Below, one piece after another: positions 8,601-17,004 of a stretch of 56,930 nt of DNA (position 1 is its first letter; every line of letters starts with the position of its first letter). The position numbers and the translations under genes were made by a program. The stretch lies in assembly GCA_016930695.1 (NCBI GenBank), contig JAFGGD010000060.1:1-56930 (forward strand), read 5' to 3'. The notes beneath the pieces are model-generated. The model had not been told where the DNA came from. It did not search any database and saw nothing but the letters and a program-made list of their open reading frames with translations. Origin of the DNA: Candidatus Eisenbacteria bacterium. GTDB lineage: Bacteria; Orphanbacterota; Orphanbacteria; Orphanbacterales; Orphanbacteraceae.

Positions 8601-10534
8601 ACGTCCTCGGAAAAATCCCCCTCGATGCCGGCGTCGTTCACGGCGGTGACGCGGTAATGGTAGGTGGTGCCGTTCTCCAAGCCGGTGTCCGTGTAGGTCA
8701 GTGTGGTGTCGGATCCGGCGCTCACCGATGCGATCTCCGTGGTGGGATTGGAAACGACGCCCCGATAGACGCGGTAGGAAGCGACGGTCTCCCCGGCCGG
8801 GTTCGCATCCCAGGTCAGAGTGACCCTCTCGTCCCCACCCTCCGCCGTGAGACCCTCCGGAGAGGAGGGCCGGGGCCCCGGCGTGGCGAAAACCTGCGCC
8901 GAGTAACCGCTCAGCAGATCTTCCGAGTCGTGCGCTTTCAGGCGGTAGTAATACTTGGTCCCCACCGTGACCGCCTCGTCGACATACTCCGTCGTTCCGG
9001 CCGCGACGGAGGCGATCTGCGTCGTCGGGTTCGCGCCCGTCCCCCGAAAGATCCGGTACTCGTCGAGGTCCGGTTCGCAGTTCTCATGCCAGGAGAGAGT
9101 CACGAAGTCCGAATCTCCCGTTGCCGAGATCCCGGTAGGCGCGGCGGGAGGACCTTCGGGCGGACAGATGATCCACCCACACGCTTCCGGACCTCCATAA
9201 GCGCCCATATCATTGCGTTCCGTTCCATAGGAAGGAGGGAAGCAAAGATCGTCGTAGTCGGGATGGGGGTTCCCGGCGTCCACGCAGGGGGAGGATTCCT
9301 TGATCCGGAGGTCGGTCAAGCTCGTGAAGTCGGGGAGGGAGTCGATGTTCCCCTCTCCGGAGTGGTCCCCCTCCACGAGGCTATAGGTGACCGTGGCCGT
9401 GCCGACGATCTCGTATTCGTCGTGGTTGTAAACGATCGAGTTGGTGACCTTCAACGGACCATCCGCTCTTCGGAGACCCTCGTCATCGTTGTAGGCGATT
9501 GTGCAGTTGACGAGTTCGGCGCTCCCGGATTCCAGATAGACGCCGGAGCCTCGTTCGTAGGGATTGTTTGCGGATGCCACGGTGGTCGCATTATTGGAGA
9601 TTACGCAGGCAACCGCCAGCAATGTTCCGTTGTAAACATGGATGCCCCCTCCATAGCCATAAGCGTATTCAACATGTTCATACCATGCATCGTGGAATTC
9701 TGATTCTCTCGCCCACGCTTTGTTTCCCTTGATCTCGCAATTCTCCAAAGTCAGTATGCCGCCTGCGTAGATACCACCTCCCCGACCGTATGCGGAGCAT
9801 CCACCTGTATTACAATTTCCATTGGCGCGGTTGTTGGAGACCTGGCATCTCTTCAAAAACACTCCACCCGACCCCGAAACGTGAAGACCCCCTCCATTGG
9901 AACTGTTCATCGTCGTGGAATCACTCGCGGTATTCCCGGTAATCACGCAGTCCTGCATAAAGAGGGAGCCGGTCTCCATATTCGCCCGTATCCCTCCGGC
10001 GTTTCCCGTCGACCGGTTGCTCGCGATCACGCAGTTCTCGAAACGGAGTTCGCCCTCCTCCGCGTCCATCGTCACGGAGAGACCTCCCCCCTCGTCCGCC
10101 GTGTTGTCGGAGATCCCGCAGTGATCAATGAAGATGGGGCTGTTGGTGATCCGCAGACCGCTGCCGGAGGAGTGTTGGATCAGGCAGTAGCTCATCCGCG
10201 TGGAGGGATCGACGCTCTCCAGGTGGATTCCCCCCCACACGGAATCGGGATGAACGGCCTGGAAATAGATTGAGTCGGTGTCCGCCCCGATCGCCGTCAG
10301 CATATGGGTGACGGTGAATTCGTAATCGCCGTCGAAAACGACGCGCACGCCCGACTGGATCGTCAGCGTCCCGACGGAAACGTTGCCTTGCACCAAATAG
10401 GGCGATCCCGCTTTCGTCCATGTTTCATTGTTGATCGTGCCGCCCGGCACGATCGTATCGCTCCAAGCCCCACCCGCGTTCAGGAAGGCGAGAGCGATGA
10501 GAAACGTTCCGATGGAAAGCGTGTTCTTTCTCAT
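5630..10534 (-). CDS. Giant modular surface protein: beta-helix, three FnIII, three DUF11, sorting tail
   Basis: 1634 residues. Seen in order: a signal peptide (1-25); a right-handed parallel beta-helix to about residue 460 with many N-[CN]-x-[IV] turns (pectate-lyase-like fold, no catalytic site recognised); three fibronectin type III repeats, each with Y-[RY]-[IVL]-[YF]-R-G and T-[YK]-Y-[YH]-[YR]-[LRV]-[KT]-A (about 465-760); three DUF11 repeats opening [AD]-L-[AS]-[VL]; an Ig-like segment; a unique region of about 300 residues; and the FlgD-Ig-like tail (NPFNPTTTIRFG...TRKMVLIR). The ATG at 10534 follows AAGGAGAGG. It is the last gene of a leftward run TIR-PEGA, TPR-TM, this gene, with gaps of 40 and 18 bp, so probably co-transcribed. 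Likely an adhesin-like or matrix protein; role inferred from domains only. Confidence 0.88.
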   Translation of the reverse strand: MRKNTLSIGTFLIALAFLNAGGAWSDTIVPGGTINNETWTKAGSPYLVQGNVSVGTLTIQSGVRVVFDGDYEFTVTHMLTAIGADTDSIYFQAVHPDSVWGGIHLESVDPSTRMSYCLIQHSSGSGLRITNSPIFIDHCGISDNTADEGGGLSVTMDAEEGELRFENCVIASNRSTGNAGGIRANMETGSLFMQDCVITGNTASDSTTMNSSNGGGLHVSGSGGVFLKRCQVSNNRANGNCNTGGCSAYGRGGGIYAGGILTLENCEIKGNKAWARESEFHDAWYEHVEYAYGYGGGIHVYNGTLLAVACVISNNATTVASANNPYERGSGVYLESGSAELVNCTIAYNDDEGLRRADGPLKVTNSIVYNHDEYEIVGTATVTYSLVEGDHSGEGNIDSLPDFTSLTDLRIKESSPCVDAGNPHPDYDDLCFPPSYGTERNDMGAYGGPEACGWIICPPEGPPAAPTGISATGDSDFVTLSWHENCEPDLDEYRIFRGTGANPTTQIASVAAGTTEYVDEAVTVGTKYYYRLKAHDSEDLLSGYSAQVFATPGPRPSSPEGLTAEGGDERVTLTWDANPAGETVASYRVYRGVVSNPTTEIASVSAGSDTTLTYTDTGLENGTTYHYRVTAVNDAGIEGDFSEDVPATPGDYAPPSSPTDLSAAAGNARVTLTWDSNNESDLAGYLLYRGSTPSPTAVIDTIAPSEEATVTYEDTTVVNGNTYYYRLKAFDTQANLSGYSFQVSATPQGIADLSVVKIVDDASPDVGGLVTYTVTVTNHGPEHATGVQVRDELPDGLTPTGSWPPGGTTYTGGVWNVGALSNGVSLALTIQASVDRSGTIVNRAEVIASNQTDEDASNDADSVSVSGLLADLAVSKTVDRESPAVGDTVVYTVALENEGPSGATGVTVADGPPAGITFLSHTATAGTYDGSVWTVGSVAEGARDTLLVRALVQSSGSHINTASIASSDRHDPNVGNDVSSVTVSDSLADLALLLQVDEDRPNVRDTITLTLRIDNNGPWQATGIEVLCGKPSGLTFLDAEPSIGTYGSGIWYLSGLSSGAGATLTIQATVDVRSSIVQTATITRSGLADAVTSNNQSSVTVSVNASPSIALSPPTAPNAGDPMVVVAMITDDGGIQSACIRYRLGGCTEWSEAVMSPVSGSQYQGTVPADSVTARGLAFYIRAEDGDGAIRESGVHHMKVNVTDLRNPKVQASGPDAEDYRLVSVPIDLVDPDPGAVLIDDFGEADTTRWRLFGLTVGQEYVEYPNTEDFEPGRAFWFATNLTNRHLTTGSGTSLRLDEESSINLVPGWNFVGSPFDFPIPADRARLESGGALEFEEFETEWGAFDDTLRPFEGYAVYAGADDRLIICPDCRPGMDVGKIETAAADFAIRILASSGSRRDRDNAAVVIGGSKADWDSHDRAEQPVIGKYITVFFPHRDWDGPAKRFRVDARPRIGRGETWPFEVRANTGESVEIRFEGIETVPEEYDVWLVDQALEVSQDLRRSARHVISKASEENPGRLLLIVGTKSYVDEEHESRGLLPERYVLESNFPNPFNPTTTIRFGIPRRERVTLRVYSVQGRRVASLLEGEPMEAGYHAVTWQGRSDGGRAVASGVYLYQLTAGSFRETRKMVLIR

Positions 10535-10552
10535 GGTTCCTCTCCTTCCTCT

Positions 10553-11116
10553 CTACTCGGGGAGTCCCGGGGGGCGGGAAATGGGATCGAGAGTGGTCGG
10601 GTTTTCCTCCCCTCCTCCCCCTCCCCCGGACGCGATACCGATGGCGATGCCGGCGATCACCGCTCCGCCCGCGGCGTACATCCACTTGCGGGAGCCGCCC
10701 TCCCCCGGGCCCTTCTCTTCTTTCGCGATGATCTCCCTCGTCTCCTCGACCAATCGGACATAGGTGGGCGGGTCGTTTTCCAGATCCGGCTGGTAGTCCG
10801 GGACCAGACGAAGGAGGTTGGCCACCGCCTCGCGCGCCTCGTCCCGGTAGGTCTTGCCGAGATAGCTCAACCCCAGAAGGCGAAGCGCCGCCTCCTGTTC
10901 CGACTGGGCGAGATCCGGCTTTTCGAGATAATCCTTGAGGATCAGGATCGCCTCGTCGAAGTTGCCTTCCGAGTAGACCTTGTCCGCGCGCCGCAGCTCC
11001 GGCACGGCCAGTTCCGTTTGCGCATAGAGGACCGACGCCGCGACCAGGAGAGCGAGCAGCGCGAGGAACGATCGAGAACCGCGCGCTCCGCCTTCACCGT
11101 TCCGCACAAAACACAT
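10553..11116 (-). CDS. Exported TPR-like protein with C-terminal glycine-rich TM segment
   Basis: 187 residues. The chosen start at 11116 follows AAAGGAGGT nine bases upstream; an in-frame upstream extension to 11170 lacks such a site and would precede the signal peptide. Seen: a signal peptide (hydrophobic SFLALLALLVAAS), TPR-like helices (ADKVYSEGNFDEAILILKDYL, then a second repeat and a L-R-L-V-P-D-Y-x-P-D block), a short hydrophobic segment rich in Gly/Ala (WMYAAGGAVIAGIAIGIAS) and a glycine run followed by a proline-rich tail. The protein probably spans or anchors in a membrane with TPR helices in the periplasm. It lies between the TIR-PEGA gene (40 bp) and the giant surface protein gene (18 bp), so it is a candidate adaptor of that unit. 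Confidence 0.8.
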   Translation of the reverse strand: MCFVRNGEGGARGSRSFLALLALLVAASVLYAQTELAVPELRRADKVYSEGNFDEAILILKDYLEKPDLAQSEQEAALRLLGLSYLGKTYRDEAREAVANLLRLVPDYQPDLENDPPTYVRLVEETREIIAKEEKGPGEGGSRKWMYAAGGAVIAGIAIGIASGGGGGGEENPTTLDPISRPPGLPE

Positions 11117-11156
11117 GGGGGGAAACCTCCTTTGAGGGAACGAGCGGCGCTCCGCA

Positions 11157-12839
11157 TCAGGGCGCCGCATGCAACGTAAAATGAAACGGCTGGGGACGAT
11201 CCTCTTCCAGCGTAAGGCTCACGGGATCGTCGACCGTCGTGTACCCCTCCTTCTTCACCAGGATCGTGTGCTCTCCCGGGCGGAGATGAAGATCGCTCGG
11301 CGTGTAGATCCCGGAGAACTCTCCGTCTATCCAGATCTCCGCGTAGAGCGGCTCCGACAGGACCTTGATTTGAAACTTGGGTGTGAAGTCGAAAACAATG
11401 GTCGTGTCCGCCGCGCCGAGTCGAACCTCCTTGGTCCAACGACCGAAAGTGGGGTGCGCCGCCGTGATCGTGTGGGACCCGAAAGGAAGGTCGGCGCTGC
11501 AGGGCCGGTTTCCGTCCTCCGCCTTCCGCTCGCCGTCCACCCAGATCTCTCCGGAGGGGATCACTTGCACCGTGAGGTCGCAGAACGCTTCATTCAGGAT
11601 TCCGCGGACCCGGCCCTCGGCGCGCGCCTCCACGGACGCGGTCCGCCGGTCTTCGATATAACCCGCTTTTCGAAAGATGATGGAATGCTCGCCTGGAGGA
11701 AGGCTGTCGATCGTCACCGGCGTCACTCCCGCTCGGCGGCCGGCGATCCACACCTCGGCGCCGGAGGGCTCGGAGGTGGCGCGGAGCTGTCCGGTGATCT
11801 TCAGCAACCGCGCGTTGAAAGAGGAATTGCGCTCTCCGCGGATCTCGACGTCCTTGGGGAACTCCTCGAAGCCCTCGGCTTTCACGACGACACGGTAGCT
11901 TCCGGCGGGGAGCCTGTGGTTGCGCAAAGGAGTCGTACCGATCCGGCTCCCGCCGATCCAAATCGCCGCGTCCGGAGGAGTCGATAGTACCGACAGAGTG
12001 CCGAAATCGACCGCTTGATTCTCGGCGGTCTCGCGGGGGACCGGCGCGTCTTCCCCCAGAGGGAGAGAGAGAACGACCCGCTCTCCCGCACCGATCGAAA
12101 CGACCGTGTCCTGTGACGTATATCCCTCTTTGCGGAACTCCAATGTATAGAGTCCGGGCTCGCAGTCGAGACGGACGAGCGGGGTGACCCCGGCGGAGTC
12201 TCCGTTCAGGAACACCGCCGCTCCGGAGGGAATGGAGTGGAGCGAAAACACGCCGGTTCGTGGAGCCGCGCCCCCGCTCCGGCCGTCCGCCGCTTGACTC
12301 TCACGATACTGAATCCAGAGAAAAACGAGGGCGGCGAGGGCGGCCGCGACCGGCAGCGTGAACAGAAGAGCCTTCCGCCGCTGTTTTCTACGGCGCGCGC
12401 TCAGGAGTCTGTGCCGGGAATCCTCCAGAACGCCCGAACCGGAGATCAGGCCCCGGATCGTGTCGGCGAGATAATCGATCTCCATGCCCGACGGCTTGGG
12501 ATCCCCGTCCAACCACTGGCTTGTCCGGAGGAAGTACTTCAGGCGCGGAGCGAGCGTCGTTTTCTCGATCTGGAACAGGACGATTTTCATGTTCCCGTCC
12601 GCCGCTCCCGCGATCTCCCGGTAGACATCGTCCGATGCGTTCGAAAGGGGGGAGAAAACCACGACCATGACTTTGCATTCCCGGAGAGCGCCCTCGATCG
12701 CCTCGCCCCAATCCGTGCCGGGAGTCACGTCCCGCGGAGCGACCCAACAGCCGATTCCCTTCGCCTCGAGACCACGGCAGATGGCGTTCGCCGTCGCGGC
12801 GTCCTCCTTGGCGTGACTGAGGAACACCATGTGCTTCAT
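11157..12839 (-). CDS. TIR-domain membrane protein with five PEGA repeats
   Basis: 560 residues. The start at 12839 (MKHMVFLSHAKED) follows a GGAGA site and opens the TIR fold directly; an upstream in-frame extension looks non-coding. Seen: a TIR_2-type domain (residues 4-130) with FLSHAKED (6-13), CWVAPRD (31-37), W44 and Glu46 in the place of the conserved TIR glutamate, and VVVFSP (59-64). A basic stretch precedes one TM helix (157-178). Five PEGA-type repeats fill 195-560, each with [PS]-x-x-A-x-[VI]-[WF]-[ILV]-x-G and E-[GA]-[YF]. Topology implied: TIR inside, PEGA in the periplasm. Known: bacterial TIR domains can hydrolyse NAD or make cyclic ADP-ribose isomers; PEGA domains occur on envelope proteins. 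Inference: an envelope sensor with a nucleotide-signal output. It is divergent from the SLOG-TM gene at 13225. A non-enzymatic scaffold role is the alternative. Confidence 0.9.
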   Translation of the reverse strand: MKHMVFLSHAKEDAATANAICRGLEAKGIGCWVAPRDVTPGTDWGEAIEGALRECKVMVVVFSPLSNASDDVYREIAGAADGNMKIVLFQIEKTTLAPRLKYFLRTSQWLDGDPKPSGMEIDYLADTIRGLISGSGVLEDSRHRLLSARRRKQRRKALLFTLPVAAALAALVFLWIQYRESQAADGRSGGAAPRTGVFSLHSIPSGAAVFLNGDSAGVTPLVRLDCEPGLYTLEFRKEGYTSQDTVVSIGAGERVVLSLPLGEDAPVPRETAENQAVDFGTLSVLSTPPDAAIWIGGSRIGTTPLRNHRLPAGSYRVVVKAEGFEEFPKDVEIRGERNSSFNARLLKITGQLRATSEPSGAEVWIAGRRAGVTPVTIDSLPPGEHSIIFRKAGYIEDRRTASVEARAEGRVRGILNEAFCDLTVQVIPSGEIWVDGERKAEDGNRPCSADLPFGSHTITAAHPTFGRWTKEVRLGAADTTIVFDFTPKFQIKVLSEPLYAEIWIDGEFSGIYTPSDLHLRPGEHTILVKKEGYTTVDDPVSLTLEEDRPQPFHFTLHAAP

Positions 12840-13224
12840 AGGATTGTCTCCGATCTCCCGCGAAAAGCAGGACCGGAAGGCCTCGGAGAGGTTCGAAGGT
12901 GGCCGGAGGGAAATCGTCGAAGACAAGAAATGCCGCGGTGGCGCGGAAGGGATCTGTGCCGGGAGATCTTCATAAGTGCTTTTCAACCGTGCCGGTTTTT
13001 CCCCGAAAGGAAGCGTTCACGCGCACTTCGAGAATCGCTCTGGTTTGTATGCTCTTTTATAGTACACGATCCAACCACGGGGAATGCCACAGAAAAAGAA
13101 GAATGGCCGGAAGAGATGCGGGCCTTCAGCCCGAGGTTGCTGTCCCCGTGGTTCGGCTGCTATGATCCGCCCGATGGTCATCACTTGGGGACTATCTTCT
13201 CGAAGCGAAGTGAATGGAACGAGA
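12840..13224. promoter_or_regulatory. Divergent control region between TIR-PEGA and SLOG-TM genes
   Basis: These 385 bp separate two start codons facing away from each other, so both promoters must lie here unless longer transcripts run through. A marked A+T-rich dip at about 13040-13070 holds TATAGT (13056-13061, plus strand) and, overlapping on the minus strand, ACTATAAAAG. No good -35 partner was found for either, so exact promoters are not assigned. No operator palindrome was recognised. Confidence 0.4.
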
Positions 13225-15075
13225 ATGAACCATACTCCCCCCGCTCTTCCCCGCCGGGTCCGCAAGACCGTTCGCGTCGGCGTGACCGGACACAGGGGAC
13301 TCTCCTCCACGGACAGAGCAGAGATCAAAGTCCGTACCTTTGAAATCCTGCGCAGAATCCGGAAGGCCGTCGAAGGGTGCGACCCCCTTCCCGGGTGCCC
13401 GGAGCTTTTCGAAAAGGAGATCCTGGCTACGGTTGTCTCTCCCCTTGCCGATGGGGCCGACCAGATCGTGGCGGAGATCGCTCTCGATTTGGGATACGAA
13501 CTCCAATCGCCTTTGCCTTTTCCGGCGGACGAGTACCGGAAGGACTTCGACGCGAGTCCCGAGGCGCTCGCCCGGTTCCGGTCTCTCATCGCGCGCGCGA
13601 CGGCCGTTCTCGAACTTTGCGGAACGCGCGAGAACGCAGGCGCCGCCTACGAAGCGGTGGGACGAGTCGTGTTGGAACACGCGGACATCCTTCTCGCGGT
13701 TTGGGACGGCGGCGATCCGGAGGGAGTGGGCGGAACCGGGCAGATCGTTCGAGAAGCGCTCGCGGCACGAATCCCGGTCATCGTGGTCAGTCCCGACGAT
13801 CCCGGCGTATTTCATCTCCGAATCTCCACTCGCGCGAACGAGGTGACCGAATGCCCGCCGGGAGAATTGGAGGAGCGGCTTCTCGACATCCTCTTTCCCG
13901 CACGGGACGGGGGATCGAGCAGCGCGTATCCCGAGGAGCATTACAGGAAGCAACAGAAGGAATACGCCTCTTTCTGCGCCGAGAAAGAGATCGGGAAGCG
14001 CTGGGGACGGCGTTTAATCATCGGACGCGCCTGGGGAGCCGCTTGGGGGCGTTTCACGGCTCCTTTCCGCGAAGGGGTCTGGCGGGAACCGGAACCGGCC
14101 GTTCTTCCCGACCAGCCCCAGAACAAGAGGGGCGACATCGATCGTTACCGGGCGTTTCTCGCCGGCCACTACTCATGGGCGAGCCGTCTCGCCATCCACT
14201 ACGCCGATCTTTATCGAAGTTCCTTTCTCATGAACTATCTTCTCGGCGCCGCGGCGGTGACTCTGGTGCTTCTGGCCAACTTCATTCACTCCCACGAGGT
14301 TCTCTTTCTTCTTCTCGAACTCGTCTGCATCGCGACGATTTTGCTCGTTCAGCGCGTGGGGCGTCGCCGGCGTTGGCATCTGAAGGCGGTGGACTACCGC
14401 ATTCTCGCGGAGCTTTTCAGGCAGATGCGCTACCTTGGTCCCCTCGCCACCAGCATTCCGTTTACACGGCTCCCCGCGCACGCGAGAATACAGGGCGATC
14501 TCACGGGGACTTGGATGAACTGGCATTTCCGGTCGGTGCTTCGAGAGGCCGGCATGGTATCCGTTTCCCTCACGAGCGACTACCGCCGGGCCTGTCGGGA
14601 AATGCTCTATCGGGAGTGGCTCGAACCGCAGAAGCTCTACCACTCGAGCATACGGAAAAACCACGAGCGATTGCGCGCCTGCCTCGAACGGGGAGGAGCG
14701 GCCCTTTTCCTCGTCACTCTGGTCGCCTGTGTCTTTCATCTGATCGCCCATCCCGTCTCCCGCGCGCTTCACGTCGAGCTATATCGGTTTCTTCTTCCGC
14801 TGCTCACGATTCTCGCGGCGAGTCTTCCCGCGTGGGCCGCGGCGTTTCACGGCATCGAAAGCCAGGGAGAACTGGAACGTCTTACCGGCCGTTCCGAATC
14901 GATGGAGTACCGCCTCGAGGAACTGCTGAACGGCTTTCCCCCGCCGGGCGAGGGGGACGAGGCTCCCTCTTATGCGGATTTGCTGCAATGGGCGCGGGAA
15001 GCGGCGGAAGAGATGTTGCAGGAAGTAATCGATTGGCGCGTGTTCTACAGAGCTCACGGAATTCCAACGGCGTAA
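13225..15075 (+). CDS. SLOG-domain protein fused to two 2-TM (SLATT-like) membrane modules
   Basis: 616 residues from the ATG at 13225 (GGAACGAGA upstream); the upstream extension is basic and lacks a site. Seen: a SLOG/LOG-like Rossmann domain (15-225) with GVTGHRG (19-25), ADGAD (75-79), LPFPADEY (97-104), VWDGG (159-163) and GVGGTGQIV (167-175). A long amphipathic stretch follows, then a TM pair (about 334-355 and 358-378) followed by the cytosolic motif WHLKAVDYRILAELFRQ, then a second TM pair (about 490-510 and 519-540) followed by another helical tail. Known: SLOG domains bind nucleotide-derived ligands, and SLATT 2-TM modules are predicted pore-like effectors in conflict systems. Inference: ligand-gated membrane effector, perhaps answering the divergent TIR gene. 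SLOG call is strong; the SLATT call is moderate. Confidence 0.85.
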   Translation: MNHTPPALPRRVRKTVRVGVTGHRGLSSTDRAEIKVRTFEILRRIRKAVEGCDPLPGCPELFEKEILATVVSPLADGADQIVAEIALDLGYELQSPLPFPADEYRKDFDASPEALARFRSLIARATAVLELCGTRENAGAAYEAVGRVVLEHADILLAVWDGGDPEGVGGTGQIVREALAARIPVIVVSPDDPGVFHLRISTRANEVTECPPGELEERLLDILFPARDGGSSSAYPEEHYRKQQKEYASFCAEKEIGKRWGRRLIIGRAWGAAWGRFTAPFREGVWREPEPAVLPDQPQNKRGDIDRYRAFLAGHYSWASRLAIHYADLYRSSFLMNYLLGAAAVTLVLLANFIHSHEVLFLLLELVCIATILLVQRVGRRRRWHLKAVDYRILAELFRQMRYLGPLATSIPFTRLPAHARIQGDLTGTWMNWHFRSVLREAGMVSVSLTSDYRRACREMLYREWLEPQKLYHSSIRKNHERLRACLERGGAALFLVTLVACVFHLIAHPVSRALHVELYRFLLPLLTILAASLPAWAAAFHGIESQGELERLTGRSESMEYRLEELLNGFPPPGEGDEAPSYADLLQWAREAAEEMLQEVIDWRVFYRAHGIPTA

Positions 15076-15188
15076 GAGGGGATCTTACTTGCAGTAGGCT
15101 TCAGGCGACATCATCTCAGCACTCCCGCACAGTGAGCCTATAAATATTACGTAATGGCGTGTTCCATCAACCCCGAGGAGGAAGTGAC

Positions 15189-16997
15189 ATGCTCACCCGG
15201 AAGTATCGCCACGCATGGACCATCCTGTTCGTTCTGCCTCTTGCCCTGTTCCTCTTCGGATGCGGAGGGGGCACGGATCCCGAAGAGAACGACGATCACG
15301 ATTACGGATGCACGCCCGAAGCCGATTCGATACTCGTCTTGGCGAACGCCGAGTTGGAGAGCGTGCTCTACGAACAGTTCAACCGCGCGGGCGAGATCGA
15401 ACACCCCTCGGAAGTCGATTTCACCAACGCCTACGATCTATACATGGACGCGTTGGTCGCGGCACCGGACTGCCCGACGGCCAATTTCGGCGCGGCCGTG
15501 ACGAGCCTTCTCCTCCTGAGCACCGACGCCGCGGTCGGTGACGCCTTCGACGAATGGCAGGACTACCTGGACGAGAACATCCCCTTCAGCGTGGAGAGCA
15601 CCGGGAAGCGCCCCCTCGGCATTCCGATCACCCTCTCCTCGGGACGCGACGCCCTCTCCCTCCCCTTCGACGTGGTGCCCCTGACCTCTCTCGCGATCGC
15701 CCGGCGGACGATGAAGGCGATGGAAGACAGCGTTCCCGGCATCGCGGACGTGCAGGATCTCCTCGAGACGACGGTTCTCCCGCAGGTGGAGGATGCCATC
15801 GGTTACCTGGACGAGGTGGCCTCCGAACGGGATTTTCAGTTCATCGTGTCCGGCAAAATGCAAGGAGACCAGGAGGAAGAGAACGCCGAGATCGACAGAA
15901 CGGATGTGCTCGCGCTCCGTTCCGGTTGCCATCTTCTCGCGGCGGCGATTCGGGTGGCCGCCGCCTACAACCTCGAATTAGACGCCTACGACAGCCTCAC
16001 TCTCCACCAGGCGATCCAACCGGGAAGCGGTTGGCTCACTCTGAAAAACGGCGGCGCCGCCAAGATGCAGGACGCGTACGACCGCCTCTTCGACTCGGTG
16101 GACGATCTCGATTCCGCGATCGTATCCCTGCTCGCGGAAGAGGACGATCAGAGGGACGATATCATCAAGATCGGTCCGGATAATTACAGTTACCGCGAGG
16201 ACATCGAGATCGAAAGGTCCGACGTCGACTCGATTCGCTACAATCTGGAGAACTTCCGGAACGCCATGCGAAACGGGTACGTTCGCACGGATGACTGGGA
16301 TAGCGACAGCGCCACCGCGGATGAGCCGCTGACGCTCCACTTCGAGCCGATCTTCACCAGCCCCGTGCAGGACTGGAAGGCGCTTCTACCGGCCTACACG
16401 GGAACGATCGTGCGCTGGCCCTGGGAAACGCATGATACCGATTACAACGAAAACACCACGACCACGGTAATCGTCCCCTCGTCCGGAAACTACGGCGCCT
16501 ATGTCAACCTGGCCATCCATCGGGGCGACGCGGAATACGAAATCGATGGCTACGGTACTTCGTTTATTGCTCAAGCTTTGCAGGACATCCTCGCGGATGA
16601 ACTGACCCAGGTCCAGGCCGAGCCGAGCTGGGCGGGCTATTTCTATGGGTACGCGAGTTACTACGGTGACCTCGCCGCGGGATCCCGGCCTATCCAAGTC
16701 AGCATGAACATCTATTACGATTACGCCGATTCGTGGGTCTACATTCCGGTTATCACCTGGGAGGCCGAGACCTTCGACGAATGGTCGTGGCCCGACCCGA
16801 CGATGAACGGTCTTCTTCCCGATATGACTTCCACCGAAGATCTCTGGGACATCTTCGGCATCACCGAGAGCCGGTGGGAACGCCGGTGGGATCTGGACTG
16901 GACCGAGGGGAATTGGGACTGGGATCTGGAAGAGTGGCTCGACAATGGAGGCGCAGGCAGCAGCGGCCCGACACCTCCGGCTGGTTGGGAGCAATAG
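15189..16997 (+). CDS. Large lipoprotein of unknown function
   Basis: 602 residues. The start at 15189 follows GAGGAGG. A lipoprotein signal with lipobox F-G-C (LALFLFGCGGG) predicts attachment to a membrane after processing. Residues about 45-110 look like a TPR-type helical pair (a repeated DALVAAPDC-type motif as in TPR proteins with few repeats). The rest is acidic, with many W and D near the C-terminus, and matches no family I recognise. It lies 113 bp after the SLOG-TM gene; a TATAAA at 15139-15144 in the gap could give it its own promoter. The next gene, an outer-membrane barrel, starts 8 bp after its stop, so these two are almost certainly co-transcribed. Confidence 0.82.
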   Translation: MLTRKYRHAWTILFVLPLALFLFGCGGGTDPEENDDHDYGCTPEADSILVLANAELESVLYEQFNRAGEIEHPSEVDFTNAYDLYMDALVAAPDCPTANFGAAVTSLLLLSTDAAVGDAFDEWQDYLDENIPFSVESTGKRPLGIPITLSSGRDALSLPFDVVPLTSLAIARRTMKAMEDSVPGIADVQDLLETTVLPQVEDAIGYLDEVASERDFQFIVSGKMQGDQEEENAEIDRTDVLALRSGCHLLAAAIRVAAAYNLELDAYDSLTLHQAIQPGSGWLTLKNGGAAKMQDAYDRLFDSVDDLDSAIVSLLAEEDDQRDDIIKIGPDNYSYREDIEIERSDVDSIRYNLENFRNAMRNGYVRTDDWDSDSATADEPLTLHFEPIFTSPVQDWKALLPAYTGTIVRWPWETHDTDYNENTTTTVIVPSSGNYGAYVNLAIHRGDAEYEIDGYGTSFIAQALQDILADELTQVQAEPSWAGYFYGYASYYGDLAAGSRPIQVSMNIYYDYADSWVYIPVITWEAETFDEWSWPDPTMNGLLPDMTSTEDLWDIFGITESRWERRWDLDWTEGNWDWDLEEWLDNGGAGSSGPTPPAGWEQ

Positions 16998-17004
16998 GCG
17001 GGCG

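Noticed and set aside
11157-15075. Canonical Thoeris system
   Set aside because: No SIR2 domain is present, and the TIR protein carries TM and PEGA parts. Only the TIR-SLOG logic is shared, so it is reported as Thoeris-like inference.
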